Assembly (NCBI RefSeq): GCF_024297185.1
Contig: NZ_JANCTD010000003.1
Span: forward strand, 372,001 to 436,000
Source of the DNA: Lewinella sp. JB7
GTDB lineage: Bacteria > Bacteroidota > Bacteroidia > Chitinophagales > Saprospiraceae
Reading direction: 5' to 3'
DNA: 64,000 bases
This document shows, piece by piece, positions 62,976 to 64,000 of this stretch. Every line of letters starts with the position of its first letter. Positions within the stretch are counted from its first letter, which is position 1. The notes beneath the pieces were generated by a model that saw nothing but the letters and a program-made list of their open reading frames with translations, was not told the DNA's origin and searched no databases. The position numbers and the translations under genes are program-made.

Positions 62976-64000
62976 ATGCTAACCGCCACCGGTATCTACC
63001 AACAGTACGGCGATCGTATTCTCTTCGACCGCGTGACGTTCACCGTCGGCACCCGCGATAAGGTCGGCCTGGTCGGGCGCAACGGCGCGGGCAAGTCCAC
63101 GATGCTGAAGATCATCGCCGGGGATCTCACCCCCGATGAAGGCAAGGTGCAACGGGAAAGCGGTTCCACCCTCGGGTATTTGCACCAGGAGATGGACATG
63201 CCCACCGGCAATACCGTCATGGAGGAAACCCTCACGGCCTTCGCCCACATCCAGGAGATGGAGGACCGGCTGGAAGCCCTGAACAAGGAGATGGAAGTTC
63301 GGACCGATTACACTTCCGACTCCTATTCGAATATGCTGGAAGAATTTACCCACCTGACCGAAAAATTCGCTCTGGTCGGTGGCATCACGATGGAAGCGGA
63401 AGCCGAACGGGTACTGAAGGGGCTGGGCTTCAAGAACGGTGATTTTAACCGGCAAACCACCGAATTCAGCGGCGGCTGGCAAATGCGGATCGAACTGGCC
63501 AAAATGCTGCTGCAACGGCCGGACTACCTGTTGCTCGACGAGCCGACGAACCACCTCGATATCGAGTCCATCATCTGGCTCGAAAATTGGCTGGCGTCGT
63601 ACGCCGGGGCGGTCATTACGATCAGTCACGATAAGCAGTTTCTTGATAACGTGACCAGCCGGACGCTGGAGATCGAACTCGGTAACGTTTACGATTATAA
63701 AGCGGGGTACAGCAAGTACGTCGAGCTCCAGGCCGAACGGCGGGAAAAAGCCGAAGCCGCCTACCTGAATCAGCAAAAGGTGATCGCGGACAAGGAGCGC
63801 ACCATCAGTCGCTTCATGGCGAAAGCCACCAAGACGAAGATGGCGCAGTCCATGCAGAAGCAGCTCGATAAGATCGAGCGCATCGAATTGGACGTGACGG
63901 ACAATTCGGTCATGAACCTGCGTTTTCCCCCCGCGCCCCGTTCCGGCGCCATCACCCTGCAGGCCCGCAAGATCACGAAGACCTACGGCAACCTCAACGT
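62976..64000 (+). CDS. ABC-F family ATPase (3' end outside window)
   Basis: 341 codons are visible before the right edge, with no stop in frame from ATG 62976. The first ATPase domain is complete: Walker A 'GRNGAGKSTMLK', signature 'FSGGWQMRIELAKMLL', Walker B 'LLLDEPTNHLDIES' and the His-loop 'ITISHDKQFLDN'. The linker after it ('RTISRFMAKATKTKMAQSMQKQLDKIERIEL') is the interdomain helical hairpin of ABC-F proteins. The second domain begins at 'ITLQARKITKTYG'. There are no membrane helices. Members act on the ribosome, in translation control or antibiotic protection; the resemblance is to the Uup/YheS-like housekeeping types, but the subfamily cannot be fixed from this part. Confidence 0.93.
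   Translation, partial: MLTATGIYQQYGDRILFDRVTFTVGTRDKVGLVGRNGAGKSTMLKIIAGDLTPDEGKVQRESGSTLGYLHQEMDMPTGNTVMEETLTAFAHIQEMEDRLEALNKEMEVRTDYTSDSYSNMLEEFTHLTEKFALVGGITMEAEAERVLKGLGFKNGDFNRQTTEFSGGWQMRIELAKMLLQRPDYLLLDEPTNHLDIESIIWLENWLASYAGAVITISHDKQFLDNVTSRTLEIELGNVYDYKAGYSKYVELQAERREKAEAAYLNQQKVIADKERTISRFMAKATKTKMAQSMQKQLDKIERIELDVTDNSVMNLRFPPAPRSGAITLQARKITKTYGNLN

Noticed and set aside
1-64000. tRNA, rRNA or known riboswitch in the gaps
   Set aside because: No cloverleaf, rRNA stretch or recognised riboswitch core was found; most gaps are under 200 bp and the larger ones are repeat arrays.

Overview
The window looks like a chromosomal stretch of a marine, polysaccharide-degrading member of the Bacteroidota, most likely a Saprospiria/Lewinella-type bacterium. 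The reasons are two SusC/SusD outer-membrane pairs, a hybrid two-component sensor of the one-piece Bacteroidota type, a Por (type IX) secretion sorting tail, many LPxC-style lipoprotein signals, and promoters of the Bacteroidota form TAnnTTTG. GC is high (about 60% by eye). The lineage call is inference. No rRNA, tRNA, CRISPR, prophage or complete insertion sequence was found.

Region 1 (1-11318) is regulation and agar-type sugar breakdown. A sigma-54 activator with PAS domains enters from the left edge. A hybrid sensor kinase/AraC regulator follows. On the opposite strand lies a three-gene operon: a Tat-exported beta-propeller, a GH117 anhydro-galactosidase lipoprotein and a GH16 agarase/porphyranase-like enzyme. 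A divergent zinc dehydrogenase resembles L-galactonate/L-fuconate 5-dehydrogenase.

Region 2 (11319-46760) is a large plus-strand polysaccharide utilization region. It opens with repeats, then a cytochrome-type PSD1 protein and its DUF1501 partner. Next come SusC-SusD-CRTAC1-like lipoprotein, a DUF255 thioredoxin-like protein, a second SusC-SusD pair, a strong terminator, a second CRTAC1-like lipoprotein and a PKD lipoprotein. A tightly coupled run follows: sulfatase, FG-GAP protein with sorting tail, sulfatase, GH29 fucosidase, SDR dehydrogenase, FucP permease, mutarotase and lactonase. Read together, sulfated fucose-containing (and probably agar-like) glycans are bound, desulfated and trimmed. 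L-fucose is then imported, oxidised to the lactone and opened to L-fuconate.

Region 3 (46821-64000) is mostly housekeeping: an MBL hydrolase with AceK, a membrane protein pair, a SWIM protein, prmC, dcd, a small asparaginase, an acyltransferase, a thiolase, tesB, a membrane-anchored winged-helix-like protein and an ABC-F ATPase cut by the right edge. Set into it are an AT-rich gene for a membrane-tethered TAXI-type receptor (53525-55231) and a GxxExxY nuclease-like gene flanked by two tandem arrays. The arrays carry the same core motif in opposite orientation. Several tandem arrays in the window run over the stop codon of a neighbouring gene.
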